61,579 nt of DNA, taken from the NCBI GenBank assembly GCA_018266075.1, contig JAFEBB010000045.1:1-61579 (forward strand), read 5' to 3'. Both the position numbers and the translations under genes were made by a program. Source of the stretch: Deltaproteobacteria bacterium. GTDB lineage: Bacteria > Myxococcota > Myxococcia > Myxococcales > SZAS-1. Of the stretch, positions 52,527 to 61,579 are shown piece after piece; position 1 is the stretch's first letter, and every line of letters starts with the position of its first letter. Under the pieces are notes generated by a model that worked only from the letters and a program-made list of their open reading frames with translations, was not told the origin of the DNA and did not search any database.

Positions 52527-53846
52527 ATGCGTGGCGCGCGCTGGACCATGGCCATTCTCCCGCTCGCCGTCGCGGCGATGGCGGGCGGCTGCAACTGCGG
52601 CAAGACGCCGCCTCCCACCCCGATCACCCTGGTCGCCACCAACGACCTCGACTTCGACATCTTCGTTCCCGACGAGTCCGGCCAGGGCGGGCTCACCGTG
52701 GGCCACCAGTCGGGGACGGACTTCGCGCCGGTGCCCGAGAAGCCCGCGTGTCCGTGCCTGGAGTGCGACCAGGCCTGCAACTTCGAGATCTGCCAGTGCG
52801 CGCCCACGCCCATGGCGCACCGGATCCGCCCGGGGCAGAGCTTCACCCGGACGTTCGATGGCAACCAGCACCCTGCGAGCCGCGCGAGCTGCGGCGCGGG
52901 AGACCTGGGTCCGGTGTGCTTCCTCGCGGGCGAGCCCATCGAGACGGACAACTACGATCTGCAGCTCTGCTTCGCGACCGACGTCACCGGCTCGAGCGCT
53001 GGCACCGACGACTTCCCGGCCACGTTCGACTCGGGCTCGCTCACCTGCCTCACCAAGACGTTTGCGTACCCGGGCCAGACCACCTGGACCATCGCGCCCA
53101 CGCCGCCGCCGCCGTGCGGTGCGGGGAATGCGTGCCCGTCGGGTCAGCTCTGCCAGCACGGCGTCTGCAGCGCCAACTGCCTCGCCAATAACGTGCCCAG
53201 CATCGGCTCCAGCTGGGACGTGACGGTGAACATCGTCGACGACGAGGGCTTCTTCACGCGGCAAGCGGGCACCTCGCCGGTGCGCTACACGGGCACGGGG
53301 CAGGTGGGCGCGTCGAGCTTCAGCCAGGGCGCGCTCTTCTTGCCGCTGGCGCGCGCGGAGGGCGCAGGCGAGGTGGTGGGGAGCATCTCGGTGCAGCTGC
53401 CGAGCACCATCACCTCGGTGCCCTTCATCGCCTCGGAGACGGTGTCGCTGATGGTGATCTCGCAGAACAACGACCCGGCCTCGCCCGCCGGGATCGTGAT
53501 TCGCGACGCGAGCGGCAACCTCATCCTGGCCGCGGAGCTGGACACCGGCACGCGGGTGCTCACCGACACGGACACCGCGCCGGTGACCGTGAACGGCAAC
53601 GGGACGGCGTTCGCGTGCACGCAGTCGGATGTGTGCGGTCGCTCGCTGGACACCACCGTGCTCTTCGGCGGCGGCAACGCGCAGGTCGAGGTCGAGGACG
53701 GCAAGAGCGGGCCGGTGACCATCGGCACCACCACCTACGACGCCACCGCGGTGGCCAACTTCGCCGGGCCCGCGAGCGCGCCCGCGGAGGTCTGCGCGCC
53801 CACGACGGCGTTCGGTTACGCGATCCTGGCGCGGCGCAATCTCTAG
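52527..53846 (+). CDS. Lipoprotein with Cys-rich and beta-rich regions
   Basis: 439 aa. Signal peptide and lipobox AGGC. The first third has Cys pairs (CPCLECDQACNFEICQC) and a short EGF-like piece (CGAGNACPSGQLCQHGVC). The rest is beta-rich and ends GYAILARRNL. No family is recognised. ATG 52527 or 52548 may be the start. Confidence 0.72.
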   Translation: MRGARWTMAILPLAVAAMAGGCNCGKTPPPTPITLVATNDLDFDIFVPDESGQGGLTVGHQSGTDFAPVPEKPACPCLECDQACNFEICQCAPTPMAHRIRPGQSFTRTFDGNQHPASRASCGAGDLGPVCFLAGEPIETDNYDLQLCFATDVTGSSAGTDDFPATFDSGSLTCLTKTFAYPGQTTWTIAPTPPPPCGAGNACPSGQLCQHGVCSANCLANNVPSIGSSWDVTVNIVDDEGFFTRQAGTSPVRYTGTGQVGASSFSQGALFLPLARAEGAGEVVGSISVQLPSTITSVPFIASETVSLMVISQNNDPASPAGIVIRDASGNLILAAELDTGTRVLTDTDTAPVTVNGNGTAFACTQSDVCGRSLDTTVLFGGGNAQVEVEDGKSGPVTIGTTTYDATAVANFAGPASAPAEVCAPTTAFGYAILARRNL

Positions 53847-53856
53847 CCGCAGTCGA

Positions 53857-55290
53857 TCAAGGACCGGCGTACACGAGCACCGGCCAGAGGCACTTGGACT
53901 GCGCGGTGCTGGTGGCGCCCTGCGGCGCCGAGATGACCGCGAACGCGCCCGTGAACGGCCCGAGGTCCGGCGTGCGCAGCAGGGTCACGTCGACGTTCAG
54001 GTGATCACCATTGGCGCCGCTGAGGATCGCGGGGTTGAAGCTGAAGCCCGCGTCCTCGCCGAAGGCCGTGGCCACGTCGTACGGAATCGCGTTCCACGCC
54101 GGCATCGGCGCGTCGCTCCAGCTGTCGAGCTCCACGGTCGTCGTCTGGCCCACGCTCATCTTCAAAGCCTTGAACGGCGGCAGGCCCGAGAAGGGAATGT
54201 TGATCGTGGAGAGCACCGGCGCCGAGCAGAAGAACGGACCGGCGTCAGGAAGAATCGGCAAGCACGGGTCGTGCGACGCCGCCGCCGAGCTGTTCGACCA
54301 GAGCCGCTGCACCTCGGCGCCGATCTCCGTGTCGAAGTACTGCGCGTCGGGCCGCAGCTCGCAGAGGTCGCCGATCTCGCCGCCGGCCACGCTCCAGGCG
54401 AAGTCCTCGGGGGCCACGGTGAGGTAGCCGGCGTCGTCCTGGTACGGGTCGCTCGCGGCCTCGCCGAACTCGTGGCTCGCGGTGCTGGTGGTGTCGTCGA
54501 GCGCGCTCGCGCCCGTGCCGGCGCAGCGCGGGACCACCGCGTAGGCCACGTGCGTGCCGCCGTCGAGGACCACGTAGCCGTGGTAGCCGCCGATGGCCCC
54601 GCCCAGCGAGCCCTGCGCGCAGAGGGTGTTGCTCTGGTAGGTGATGGTCGTGCCCGCCGGGAAGAAGAAGCTGTAGATGGAGTCGCTCGGCGGCCCGCCC
54701 CAGCCGCCGTCGTCGGCGCTCAGGTTGGAGACGAGCCACTTCTGGATGTCGGTGTCGTCGAACGTCGAGCCGCCGTCGCCGGGGCCGGTGCCCACGGCCA
54801 ATTCCACCGGCGCGCCCGCGGACGCGGGCCCCACGCCGTACTCGGGCAGCGCGGCCGCCCAGTAGCTCGAGCCGCCGATGTTCTCCACGAAGGCCTCGAG
54901 CTGGGCGCGAAGCGGGTCGCCGTCGAAGGTGACGGCGGTGATGGTCGGCGAAGTGAGCACCGGGCCGTGGTTGGGGTTCTGCACCTGCGGCATGGGCGGG
55001 TGCTGGGCGATCACGAAGCCCGCGTCGTTGCCGGTGGAGCCGCTGGAGCCGGTCGAGGCGCCCGTGCCCGTGGATGCGCTGGTCCCGCTCGAGCCGCTCG
55101 AGGCATTGGCGCCCGTGGAGCCGGTGGTGTCGGTGCCCGAGCTGCCGCCGGTGCCTGACGACGTCGTGGTGCTGGTGGTCGAGCCGGTGGCGCCGGTCGC
55201 GCCGGTGCTGCTGCCGGAGGAGCCGGACTTGTTGCTGCTGCACGCGAAGCACAGCGCAGCGAGGATCGCGACGCGGTAGGAGCTCTTCAT
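53857..55290 (-). CDS. HExxE lipoprotein, Exordium-like pattern (paralogue B)
   Basis: 477 aa. Signal and lipobox-like FAC (Cys17). Residues 18-88 are a Ser/Thr/Gly linker. Core: YWAAALPEYGVGPAS, SHEFGEAASDPYQD (272-285) and GGEIGDLC (303-310), then RLWSNSSAAASHDPCLP. The same motifs in the same order occur in paralogue A at 30.6-31.8 kb, but the linkers differ. HExxE with the later acidic residues suggests metal binding. Confidence 0.78.
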   Translation of the reverse strand: MKSSYRVAILAALCFACSSNKSGSSGSSTGATGATGSTTSTTTSSGTGGSSGTDTTGSTGANASSGSSGTSASTGTGASTGSSGSTGNDAGFVIAQHPPMPQVQNPNHGPVLTSPTITAVTFDGDPLRAQLEAFVENIGGSSYWAAALPEYGVGPASAGAPVELAVGTGPGDGGSTFDDTDIQKWLVSNLSADDGGWGGPPSDSIYSFFFPAGTTITYQSNTLCAQGSLGGAIGGYHGYVVLDGGTHVAYAVVPRCAGTGASALDDTTSTASHEFGEAASDPYQDDAGYLTVAPEDFAWSVAGGEIGDLCELRPDAQYFDTEIGAEVQRLWSNSSAAASHDPCLPILPDAGPFFCSAPVLSTINIPFSGLPPFKALKMSVGQTTTVELDSWSDAPMPAWNAIPYDVATAFGEDAGFSFNPAILSGANGDHLNVDVTLLRTPDLGPFTGAFAVISAPQGATSTAQSKCLWPVLVYAGP

Positions 55291-55411
55291 GGGGCCGGGC
55301 CTTGTCAGAAGGCGGGCACTCTACGGAACTCGGCCTGCCGGAACCAAGCGCAGGTTTTCGGAAATTGCAGATTGCCGCGGCGTAGGATCGCGACACGACC
55401 CGCGAGGGGCC

Positions 55412-56587
55412 ATGCGCCGAACGCACTGGACGCTCTTCTTGATGATGCTGGGGATGCCGCTCTCGGCGCGCGCGGCGTCGGTGACGCTCGCGTGGGATCC
55501 GGAGGCCGTGGACGGCTTTCGCGTCTACTACGGGCTCTCCACGGCATACGACGGCACCGAGGCAGTTCAGGGGCCTTCACCGATCATGCTGCCCAGCAGC
55601 TCGCTGGCAGATCCGAACAACCCCAGCTTCGTGCTCGACGGCTTGAGCTCGTGCAGCCACGTGTACTTCGCGCTCACCGCGTACAACAACGACGGCGACG
55701 GCGGCATCCTCGAGAGCGCGCTCTCCAACCAGGTGGACATCACCGTGGTGCAGAAGCCGCTCAACGTGGTCGCGAGCTCGAGCGCGCCCGGCACCATCAC
55801 GCTCACCTGGGATCCCCAGCCCGCCAACGACCACGGCGCCATCGACACCTTCAACGTGCACTACGGCACCAGCGACGTCGATGCCGGCACCGCGTCGGTC
55901 CCCGTCGACGGCAGCGGCGCCAATGAAGGACCGTCTCCCGTCAGCTTCCCCGCGAGCAGCCTCGCGGATCCCAACGCGCCCAGCACCTCGCTCACCGGGC
56001 TCGCCGATGGCACGTACTTCCTGGACGTCGAATCCGCGTGCAACGACGGCGCGACGCGACACTCGCCGGAGAGCATGGTCGTCGTCGGCCAGGGCACGAC
56101 CACCACGACCACCTCGACGACCACGTCGAGCAGCGGCTCCGGCTCGAGCAGCACCTCGTCGTCCGGCTCGGGGAGCACCGGCGCATCGACGGCGGGCAGC
56201 ACCAGCTCCGCCGCGTCCACGACGACGGGGAGCTCGTCGTCCTCCAGTTCGAGCAGCGCGAGCTCCACGGGAACCACCGGCACGCACGGCACGTCGAGCG
56301 GCAGCACCTCCTCGACGACCACGGCCGGAAGCAGCACGGGCACGCACGGCTCCGGCTCGACGTCGGGCACCAGCGGCTCCACCGGCGAGGCGACTACCAT
56401 CGGCGCCAGCTCCAGCTCGGGCAGCATCGGCGGCAGCGGCGCGGCCTCCACCAGCGCGGGAAGCGGCTCGGTGCCGAAGGAGATCGAGGGCGGCTGCGGC
56501 TGCGGGACGACGAGCGAGCTGGCGCCGGTTGCGCTCCTGCTGGCGGCGCTGGTGCACGTGCGTCGGCGGAAGCTCAGCTCACCTTGA
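55412..56587 (+). CDS. Fibronectin-like surface protein with MYXO-CTERM-type tail
   Basis: 391 aa from ATG 55412. Signal peptide ends ARA. Two fibronectin-type-III-like domains (about 22-130 and 131-225) with similar LSS/LTG...YF segments. Residues about 230-355 are a Ser/Thr/Gly linker. The tail has GGCGCG, a hydrophobic helix and RRRK, the pattern of MYXO-CTERM sorting signals. It should be displayed on the cell surface. The last 14 bp overlap the convergent GreA-like gene. Confidence 0.82.
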   Translation: MRRTHWTLFLMMLGMPLSARAASVTLAWDPEAVDGFRVYYGLSTAYDGTEAVQGPSPIMLPSSSLADPNNPSFVLDGLSSCSHVYFALTAYNNDGDGGILESALSNQVDITVVQKPLNVVASSSAPGTITLTWDPQPANDHGAIDTFNVHYGTSDVDAGTASVPVDGSGANEGPSPVSFPASSLADPNAPSTSLTGLADGTYFLDVESACNDGATRHSPESMVVVGQGTTTTTTSTTTSSSGSGSSSTSSSGSGSTGASTAGSTSSAASTTTGSSSSSSSSSASSTGTTGTHGTSSGSTSSTTTAGSSTGTHGSGSTSGTSGSTGEATTIGASSSSGSIGGSGAASTSAGSGSVPKEIEGGCGCGTTSELAPVALLLAALVHVRRRKLSSP

Positions 56588-57053
56588 GGACGCTGTAGCC
56601 CTTGGCCTCGCCGCGGACCTCGACCTCCACGTCGTCGCCGGCGCGCTTGCCGAGCAGCTCCTTGCCCAGCGGCGCCGCAGGCGTGATCACCGTGAGCGCC
56701 TTGCCTGCGACCTTCAAGCTCATGCCGCGGCCGGTGGAGACGAAGTAGAGCGCCTTCTTGCCGTCGTCGTCCTCGAGCTCGCAGAGCGCGCCCGCGCCGA
56801 TGGCCTCGCCCTTCTTCCACGCGCGCGTGGGCACCTGCTTGAGCTGCGCGAGCTCGGCGCGGAGCTGCTCGGCGCGCGCGGCCTGGGCGCCGGCGAGGTA
56901 GCTCGCCTCGAGCCCGCGCGTGTCGTACTCGTTCTCGGCGCGCGCTTCTTCGCTGGTGGCGCTGGCGCGCGCGTCGCTGGCGGAGCGCTCGAGCAGCGCG
57001 AGCTGCTTCTCGAGCTCGGCCTTGATGGCGGTGAGGATGGCGTCCTTGTCCAC
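56574..57053 (-). CDS. GreA/GreB-like transcription factor
   Basis: 159 aa. N-terminal helical hairpin (about 1-75), then a C-terminal FKBP-like domain with PAAPLGKELLGKRAGDDVEVE (as short pieces) that matches the GreA pattern. Such proteins bind in the RNA polymerase secondary channel. Whether the acidic tip is functional cannot be decided from sequence. Confidence 0.82.
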   Translation of the reverse strand: MDKDAILTAIKAELEKQLALLERSASDARASATSEEARAENEYDTRGLEASYLAGAQAARAEQLRAELAQLKQVPTRAWKKGEAIGAGALCELEDDDGKKALYFVSTGRGMSLKVAGKALTVITPAAPLGKELLGKRAGDDVEVEVRGEAKGYSVLKVS

Positions 57054-57173
57054 GGCGGGAACCTACCCCAAAACGCTTCCCCGCCTCGCGCCGGCGCTCG
57101 TGGCCAGCGCCCTCCGCGCGAGCGCGAGGTACCCTCTTGCCTCGAGCGGGCCACGGCTGGATGGAGGCGAGAG

Positions 57174-59174
57174 ATGTCCGAGCGGACCGAATTTGGGCTC
57201 ATGACCGCTGCCGAGGTGCGCGCGCTGGCCGAGCGGGCGCTCGCGATGCGGGATGAGGCGCGCTTCCACGCGACGGGGGAGGGCCTGCGCGCCCGCGAGG
57301 CGGGCCTCGGTTGGGATGCGGCCGCCGCCGCGCTCGTCTTTTGCCTTCGAGCCATCGACTACCTCCGCGATCCGGCGCTCGCGGACCTGGCCGTCGCCGT
57401 CGCCGAGGCGGTCCTCGACCAGGAGGACTACATCCGGGAGGACTCACTCCCGGGGATCGCCCCGCTCGCCGCCACCGGCCTGGTCAACCAGCGCTTCGCG
57501 GCGCTCGCGGAACATCCCCACCCGAAGATGCGCTCCGCGCTGGCCTCCGGACTCCGCACCGACCTCCCCGAGAGCGCCGAGCTCCTCTTCCAGCTCTGCG
57601 GCGACACCGAACCCGGGGTGCGAAGGGTCGCCCGGGACCGTCTGGAGCGCGCCGGGGCCTTGCCCTGGTGGGTGGGCACATTTCCGGCGGACCCGCTGCA
57701 GGGAGCGGCGCCCGCCGAGGCTGAGGCCGCGCGCCCCATCCTCCAGAAGATCATCGAGCACCTCGGCAAGGCTTGGGTCAAGGACGAGGATCTCGTCCGG
57801 GTGCTTCGCCTCGGCGCCAAGCTCCCGCCCCGCGCGCGCTGCGAGACCGCGCTGCGCGTGCTGGAGGCGTCCCGCTTCACCGACCTGAAGCGCGTCACCG
57901 TCCGCGCGAGCCGCATGGCAGCGTGCGCACCGCGGGCCGGGCTCGCCGGGCTGGATCGCCTCCTGCGCGGGCGGCCGGAGTTGATGAAGCGCGACGTCTA
58001 CCAAGCCTTTCACGCCGGCCTGGGCCACGCGGACCGCACGCTGGCGCTGGAGCACTGGCTGGCTTCATTGCGCGCGCACGTCCGGGACGAGGAGCTCAGC
58101 GTGGAGCATGCCTGGGCCGAGCGCTCCCAGGCCGTGGCGGCGCTCTGGCCGCCGCAGGCGGACCCGACGCCCGCCATCGAGGTGGCCCTGGCCCGGGCCA
58201 CGGCCCGCGCGGGAGGCGAGGAGCCCTACGACGGGTGCCTGCGCGGGCTCTGTCAGCTCATCGAGACTCGCGCCCGGCTGGACGTCCTTCTCGCTCGCGT
58301 CCTGCCCGAGCTGCAGCGCGGGTTCCCGGGGCCGTGGGAAGAGCTGCAGTTCGCGGCGCAGTCCGCGCTGGAGCGCCTGGAGCGCAAGAAGCTCGCCGAG
58401 GTGGTGGAGGTGGCCCTCCGAAGCCCCAACGTCCAGACGGTGAGCTGGGCGCTGAAGCTGCGCATGGGGAAGCTCTTCGATCGGCGCCGCGACGGGACCC
58501 GGGCGGCCCTGGCGCTTCGCCTCGACGAGGTCCCCGCGCTGCGCACGGCGATGCGGCGATTCCACCTGGGCTGCGTGCTGCCGCGCGCGCGGCGCGAGCT
58601 GGTGGCGGGTCAGGTGGAGGCCCGCGAGGCAATGGAGATCGTCCACCTTTGCGGTCGGATGTTCGGAGGCGTGGTGGGCATCCACGCATTTTCCTGGGAT
58701 GAGGGCGAGCCCCTCCCCGGGCCCATTCGCTTCCCCGGCCTGAACGAGAGCTACGCCGCCTATCTGGGACCGAAGGCGAGCTGGCTGCCTCCGAGCCAGG
58801 CCGAGTGGGAGGAGCTGCGCCGCCTGCGAGATCGCGCCTGGCCGTTCGCGGCCGCTCACGAATGCGCCATCGCGCTGGAGTGCATCCCGAACCGGCGCCC
58901 GCTGCACCCGCAGGACCGCGCGTTCCTGGAGCGGGCCATGGAGGACGTCGCCCACTTCCAGGACGGCCGCCTCGAGATCCAGCTCGCATGGGATTTCATC
59001 GCCTGCGGCGACGCCGCCGACGTGGACCGCATCTCCCGGCTGGTCATGCGCATCCGCGAGCCCGAAGATCAGCGGTACGTGGAGATCCTCCGCCTCGGCG
59101 CGGCCGAGCTGGCTCGGCACCCGGGTCCAGGGAGTCGCGTCGGACCCCGGCTGCAGCTCGTGAAGCGCTCCTGA
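57174..59174 (+). CDS. Large helical repeat-like protein
   Basis: 666 aa from ATG 57174 (GGAGG, spacing 6). No signal. Mostly helical, with HEAT-like elements (LAALAEHPHPKMRSALASGL and TEPGVRRVARDRLERAG). The second half (about 360-660) contains a LVMRIREPEDQRY end. No family is recognised; HEAT-like proteins often act as scaffolds. Confidence 0.65.
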   Translation: MSERTEFGLMTAAEVRALAERALAMRDEARFHATGEGLRAREAGLGWDAAAAALVFCLRAIDYLRDPALADLAVAVAEAVLDQEDYIREDSLPGIAPLAATGLVNQRFAALAEHPHPKMRSALASGLRTDLPESAELLFQLCGDTEPGVRRVARDRLERAGALPWWVGTFPADPLQGAAPAEAEAARPILQKIIEHLGKAWVKDEDLVRVLRLGAKLPPRARCETALRVLEASRFTDLKRVTVRASRMAACAPRAGLAGLDRLLRGRPELMKRDVYQAFHAGLGHADRTLALEHWLASLRAHVRDEELSVEHAWAERSQAVAALWPPQADPTPAIEVALARATARAGGEEPYDGCLRGLCQLIETRARLDVLLARVLPELQRGFPGPWEELQFAAQSALERLERKKLAEVVEVALRSPNVQTVSWALKLRMGKLFDRRRDGTRAALALRLDEVPALRTAMRRFHLGCVLPRARRELVAGQVEAREAMEIVHLCGRMFGGVVGIHAFSWDEGEPLPGPIRFPGLNESYAAYLGPKASWLPPSQAEWEELRRLRDRAWPFAAAHECAIALECIPNRRPLHPQDRAFLERAMEDVAHFQDGRLEIQLAWDFIACGDAADVDRISRLVMRIREPEDQRYVEILRLGAAELARHPGPGSRVGPRLQLVKRS

Positions 59175-59212
59175 CCCGCGCGCGCGGCGGTCGATCGCGC
59201 TAGGTTCCGCGC

Positions 59213-60082
59213 ATGCCCAAGGCTTCCCCTTCTCCGCTCGCGAACGTCGGCTGGCTGCAGAAGCACCTGCGCGACAAGAAGCTCCGCGTCGTCGACTTCC
59301 GCTGGTACCTGCAAGGCAAGGAGGGCGCCACCGAGTACGCCGCCGGGCACATCCCCGGCGCGGTGTTCGTGGACCTCGAGCTGGATCTCACGCCCAAGCA
59401 CGGCCCCGGCCGGCACCCCGCGCCCAGCCCGGAGCAGTTCACCGAGGCCATGCAGGCCGCAGGGATCAACGACGACACCCGGGTGATCGTCTACGACGAC
59501 GTCGGCGGGAGCATCGCGGCGCGGCTCTGGTTCCTCTTCGAGCTCTACGGGCGCCCGGGACAGGCCCAGGTGCTCGACGGCGGGCTCCAAGCCTGGGTCG
59601 CGGCTGGCGGCGAGCTGGAGACGGCCATGCCCCAGCACGCGCGCGGGGACTTCGAGGCCCAGGGCATGCGGCGATCGCTCCTCGACAAGCACGACGTGGA
59701 GCGGCTGCGGCGCGCGAAGGACGTGCTGCTCCTCGATGCGCGCGCGGCCGAGCGCTACCGCGGCGACGTGGAGCCGGTGGACGCGCGGCCCGGGCACATT
59801 CCCGGCGCGAAGAGCGCGCCCTGGTCGCAGAACCTCGCCGACGGACGCTTCAAGAGCGCCAAGGAGCTGCGCGCGCAGTACAAGAAGCTCGGCGTGGGCC
59901 CGAAGACCGAGGTCGTGGCCTATTGCGGCTCGGGCGTGACCGCGTGCCACGACTTGATTGCGCTCCAGCTGGCGGGAGTCTCCGCCAAGCGCGTGCATCT
60001 GTACGAAGGAAGCTGGAGTGACTGGGCGCGAGATCCGTTCCGGCCGGCGGTGCTCGGTGAGGAGCTGAAGGCGAGGCGGTGA
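59213..60082 (+). CDS. Two-domain sulfurtransferase (rhodanese)
   Basis: 289 aa. Two rhodanese domains (about 10-140 and 150-285). The first has YAAGHIPGAVFVD and YDDVGG but lacks the catalytic Cys. The second has the active loop CGSGVTAC at about 244-251 (first Cys catalytic). It transfers sulfane sulfur, as thiosulfate or mercaptopyruvate sulfurtransferase. No signal peptide. Confidence 0.9.
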   Translation: MPKASPSPLANVGWLQKHLRDKKLRVVDFRWYLQGKEGATEYAAGHIPGAVFVDLELDLTPKHGPGRHPAPSPEQFTEAMQAAGINDDTRVIVYDDVGGSIAARLWFLFELYGRPGQAQVLDGGLQAWVAAGGELETAMPQHARGDFEAQGMRRSLLDKHDVERLRRAKDVLLLDARAAERYRGDVEPVDARPGHIPGAKSAPWSQNLADGRFKSAKELRAQYKKLGVGPKTEVVAYCGSGVTACHDLIALQLAGVSAKRVHLYEGSWSDWARDPFRPAVLGEELKARR

Positions 60083-60133
60083 GCGCGCGAGCGCCTGCGG
60101 CGGCCGACTCCGGACGAAGTTTGTGGACCGCTG

Positions 60134-60803
60134 CTAACCGTGGACGAGACATCGCTGCACGTTAGCCAGCTCGAGCAGGACGGCCGCTGACGCCGTACGG
60201 TTTCCAGGCGTGTAGCCTGCCCGCACCGTCAACTGGATCGCCGCCAGTCCAAAGGTCATCGATGCCGCTGCGCCGAGATCCCCGTCGCGGAGGGTCGGCC
60301 CCAGGTCGCACTGAATGCGTTCGTCGGGCGCCCATCCGCTTCGCTGGCCGAGCTCCACGGCAAGGCGGAGCTCAGAGTCGTCGATTCGAGCCGGCGCGAG
60401 AATCGCGTCGAAATCGACCCCGAGCCAGCGGCGGCGTGGCGGCGCGACCACCGTCAGGATGCAACCGAACTGCGGCGGCAGCGGCGGGCGCCTGCAGATT
60501 GAATCCTCATGCCAGACGCCGAAGCCGACCGCAGCCGATACGATGCCGTCCCAGTGATTCGCCGTCCCGTGGCTCAACTCCCCACCACCGCCAAGCGCCC
60601 ACGAAAGGCGGTGGGACGTGGCAACGACGTGGTGACATCGGTGCGTTCGCGGCACGCATGAAACTCCTGATCCCACGCTTTGAGCGCCTTGTCGGAATCG
60701 GAGTCGCGCGGGCGACTGAGGCGAGGCCAAGTGCACATCCCACGGCCGCGATGCGGGAGAGCCAAGTGATGGCGCGGCCCGCCCAGCGCCCGCTCGAAAC
60801 CAT
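60134..60803 (-). pseudogene. Exported-protein gene split by two apparent frameshifts
   Basis: From ATG 60803 a signal peptide is read (MVSSGRWAGRAITWLSR..., ending SVARA). Coding quality then moves to a second frame (SDKALKAWDQEFHACRERTD) and then to a third (TSHRLSWALGGGGELSHGT) that stays open to the stop at 60134. Both changes need a missing base; the first lies near a CGCGCG run. The C-terminal part is beta-rich and barrel-like. Either the gene is decayed or the sequence has two indel errors. Confidence 0.6.
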
Positions 60804-60824
60804 GGATCGAGAGAACAAGGGTGC

Positions 60825-61526
60825 TCAGGTGTGAGAGAGCGCTGACGACCATTGCCGCGCGATCACGTTGACCCACTCGGCGAATCGCTCGACTCCGTTC
60901 AGGGTGTACAGCGAATACTCCGGGCATCCGGCGAGCGGCGTCACGTGCTTGAACGCGTGATCCGTCGCAAACAGCAGAATGGTGCCGTCTCGACGGTGGC
61001 AGAGTGTGGTGTTGCCGTTGGCCTCGCGGGCGATGCTGTAGAAGTCGGTGAGCACAATCGGGATGCCACCCGCGCTTTTCGAGAAGGCCCACTCGTAGTC
61101 CTTGAGGAACGAAGCATCGTGTGCCGCTTCACGTGCGGTGAGGACATCGTTCTGATTCAGGAGCCACGTTCCGCTCGGTTCATTTGCGCGTTCCACAATT
61201 CCGCCGAAGAAGCGGAGGAGCGTCGCGTGAGCCGGATGAAGGCCCGACGGCGGATTCGATGATGGCGAGGGGCATAGCCACGACTGCGGATTGGTGTCGC
61301 CGTCCCAGGTGAAGAGGATGTGAGCCGCGCCCTCTAACGTGAGCTCGGTCAGCTCGGCGCGGCGAAGCAGGTCGGACAGCACTGGGAACATCGCCTGGAA
61401 CTCTTCATCGGCGCTCCACGAACCAGCGGGGCGCAGGTTGTTGACCTCGGCCTTCTCCCCTGGCTCGAGGAACCAGGGGAGCTCCTCGAGGAACGCTCGC
61501 CAATGCTGATCAATGCGTGCCGCCAC
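60825..61526 (-). CDS. Hypothetical protein, possibly SUKH/SMI1-like
   Basis: 233 aa from GTG 61526. A C-terminal block with GNTTLCHRRDGTILLFATDH and a late ERFAEWVNVIARQW recalls SMI1/KNR4-like immunity-type proteins, but the match is weak. No signal. It lies 21 bp upstream of the frameshifted gene on the same strand. No toxin gene is in view. Confidence 0.5.
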   Translation of the reverse strand: MAARIDQHWRAFLEELPWFLEPGEKAEVNNLRPAGSWSADEEFQAMFPVLSDLLRRAELTELTLEGAAHILFTWDGDTNPQSWLCPSPSSNPPSGLHPAHATLLRFFGGIVERANEPSGTWLLNQNDVLTAREAAHDASFLKDYEWAFSKSAGGIPIVLTDFYSIAREANGNTTLCHRRDGTILLFATDHAFKHVTPLAGCPEYSLYTLNGVERFAEWVNVIARQWSSALSHT

Positions 61527-61562
61527 CTACATTCGCACACAATTTCTCGCGCGAAATCATCG

Positions 61563-61578
61563 CCCGAGGGCGCTCGGG
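61563..61578. repeat. Hairpin CCCGAG-GGCG-CTCGGG
   Basis: Perfect 6-bp arms around a 4-bp loop at the window edge. It may be a terminator for a gene beyond the window; what follows is not visible. Confidence 0.35.
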
Positions 61579-61579
61579 A

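Noticed and set aside
55881-59174. 1097-aa open frame on the plus strand
   Set aside because: Its first half is an Arg/Ala/Pro-rich shadow of the fibronectin-like and GreA-like genes; only the part from 57174 has a start, ribosome site and normal composition.

Overview
The window is very GC-rich DNA packed with genes on both strands. Most intergenic gaps are under 150 bp. Start codons are often GTG and coupled genes often share ATGA, GTGA or TGATG junctions. The composition, the many exported lipoproteins with Ser/Thr/Gly or Asp-Ala-Gly linkers, a MYXO-CTERM-like sorting tail (56.5 kb), a PilF/Tgl-type TPR lipoprotein and many HExxH or Cys-rich surface proteins point to a myxobacterium (Myxococcota). 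I cannot name the genus. I saw no rRNA, tRNA, CRISPR array, insertion sequence or prophage gene.

Left part (0-17 kb): heat-shock sigma factor RpoH divergent from a DEAD-box RNA helicase; an exported Tyr/Gly-rich barrel-like protein; a small lipoprotein behind a good sigma-54-type promoter; TruD; a DUF4388 protein; a three-gene redox operon (DsbA-like thioredoxin, YtkA-domain cytochrome, small cytochrome c); an asparaginase; a DUF4214 x4-CHAP protein; TolB; and a PadR regulator with a visible promoter, operator and a coupled 63-aa partner.

Middle (17-40 kb): a 1020-aa FG-GAP-type lipoprotein, a CBS-pair protein, and a divergent locus in which an ECF sigma factor, an 86-aa one-helix protein and a 140-aa one-helix protein with two LTxxQ-like segments face an esterase-like lipoprotein and a Cys-rich lipoprotein. 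Then a TPR-glutaredoxin fusion, a propeller lipoprotein, a glycosyltransferase, an MltD-like lytic transglycosylase, an HExxE lipoprotein, a metallophosphatase-like/tetraheme cytochrome fusion next to a receiver protein, a Fis-like protein coupled to a ZIP transporter, an anchored HExxH TPR peptidase, two small proteins and a repeat-rich 420-bp gap with an 83-bp inverted repeat.

Right part (39.9-61.6 kb): SprT-like protein, HBD and enoyl-CoA hydratase, RecO, then a RodZ-like/PilF-like cluster with two unknown genes, an SLT transglycosylase with two phasin-like proteins, a 552-aa protein with an internal duplication, a coupled pair (VWA lipoprotein plus a lipoprotein with a strict 21-residue CxCx4CCP repeat), a second HExxE lipoprotein, a fibronectin-like MYXO-CTERM protein, a GreA-like factor, a 666-aa helical protein, a two-domain rhodanese, a frameshifted exported-protein gene and a possible SUKH-like protein. 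The theme is the cell envelope: lipoproteins, peptidoglycan enzymes, thiol and haem chemistry, and regulators that may sense the envelope.
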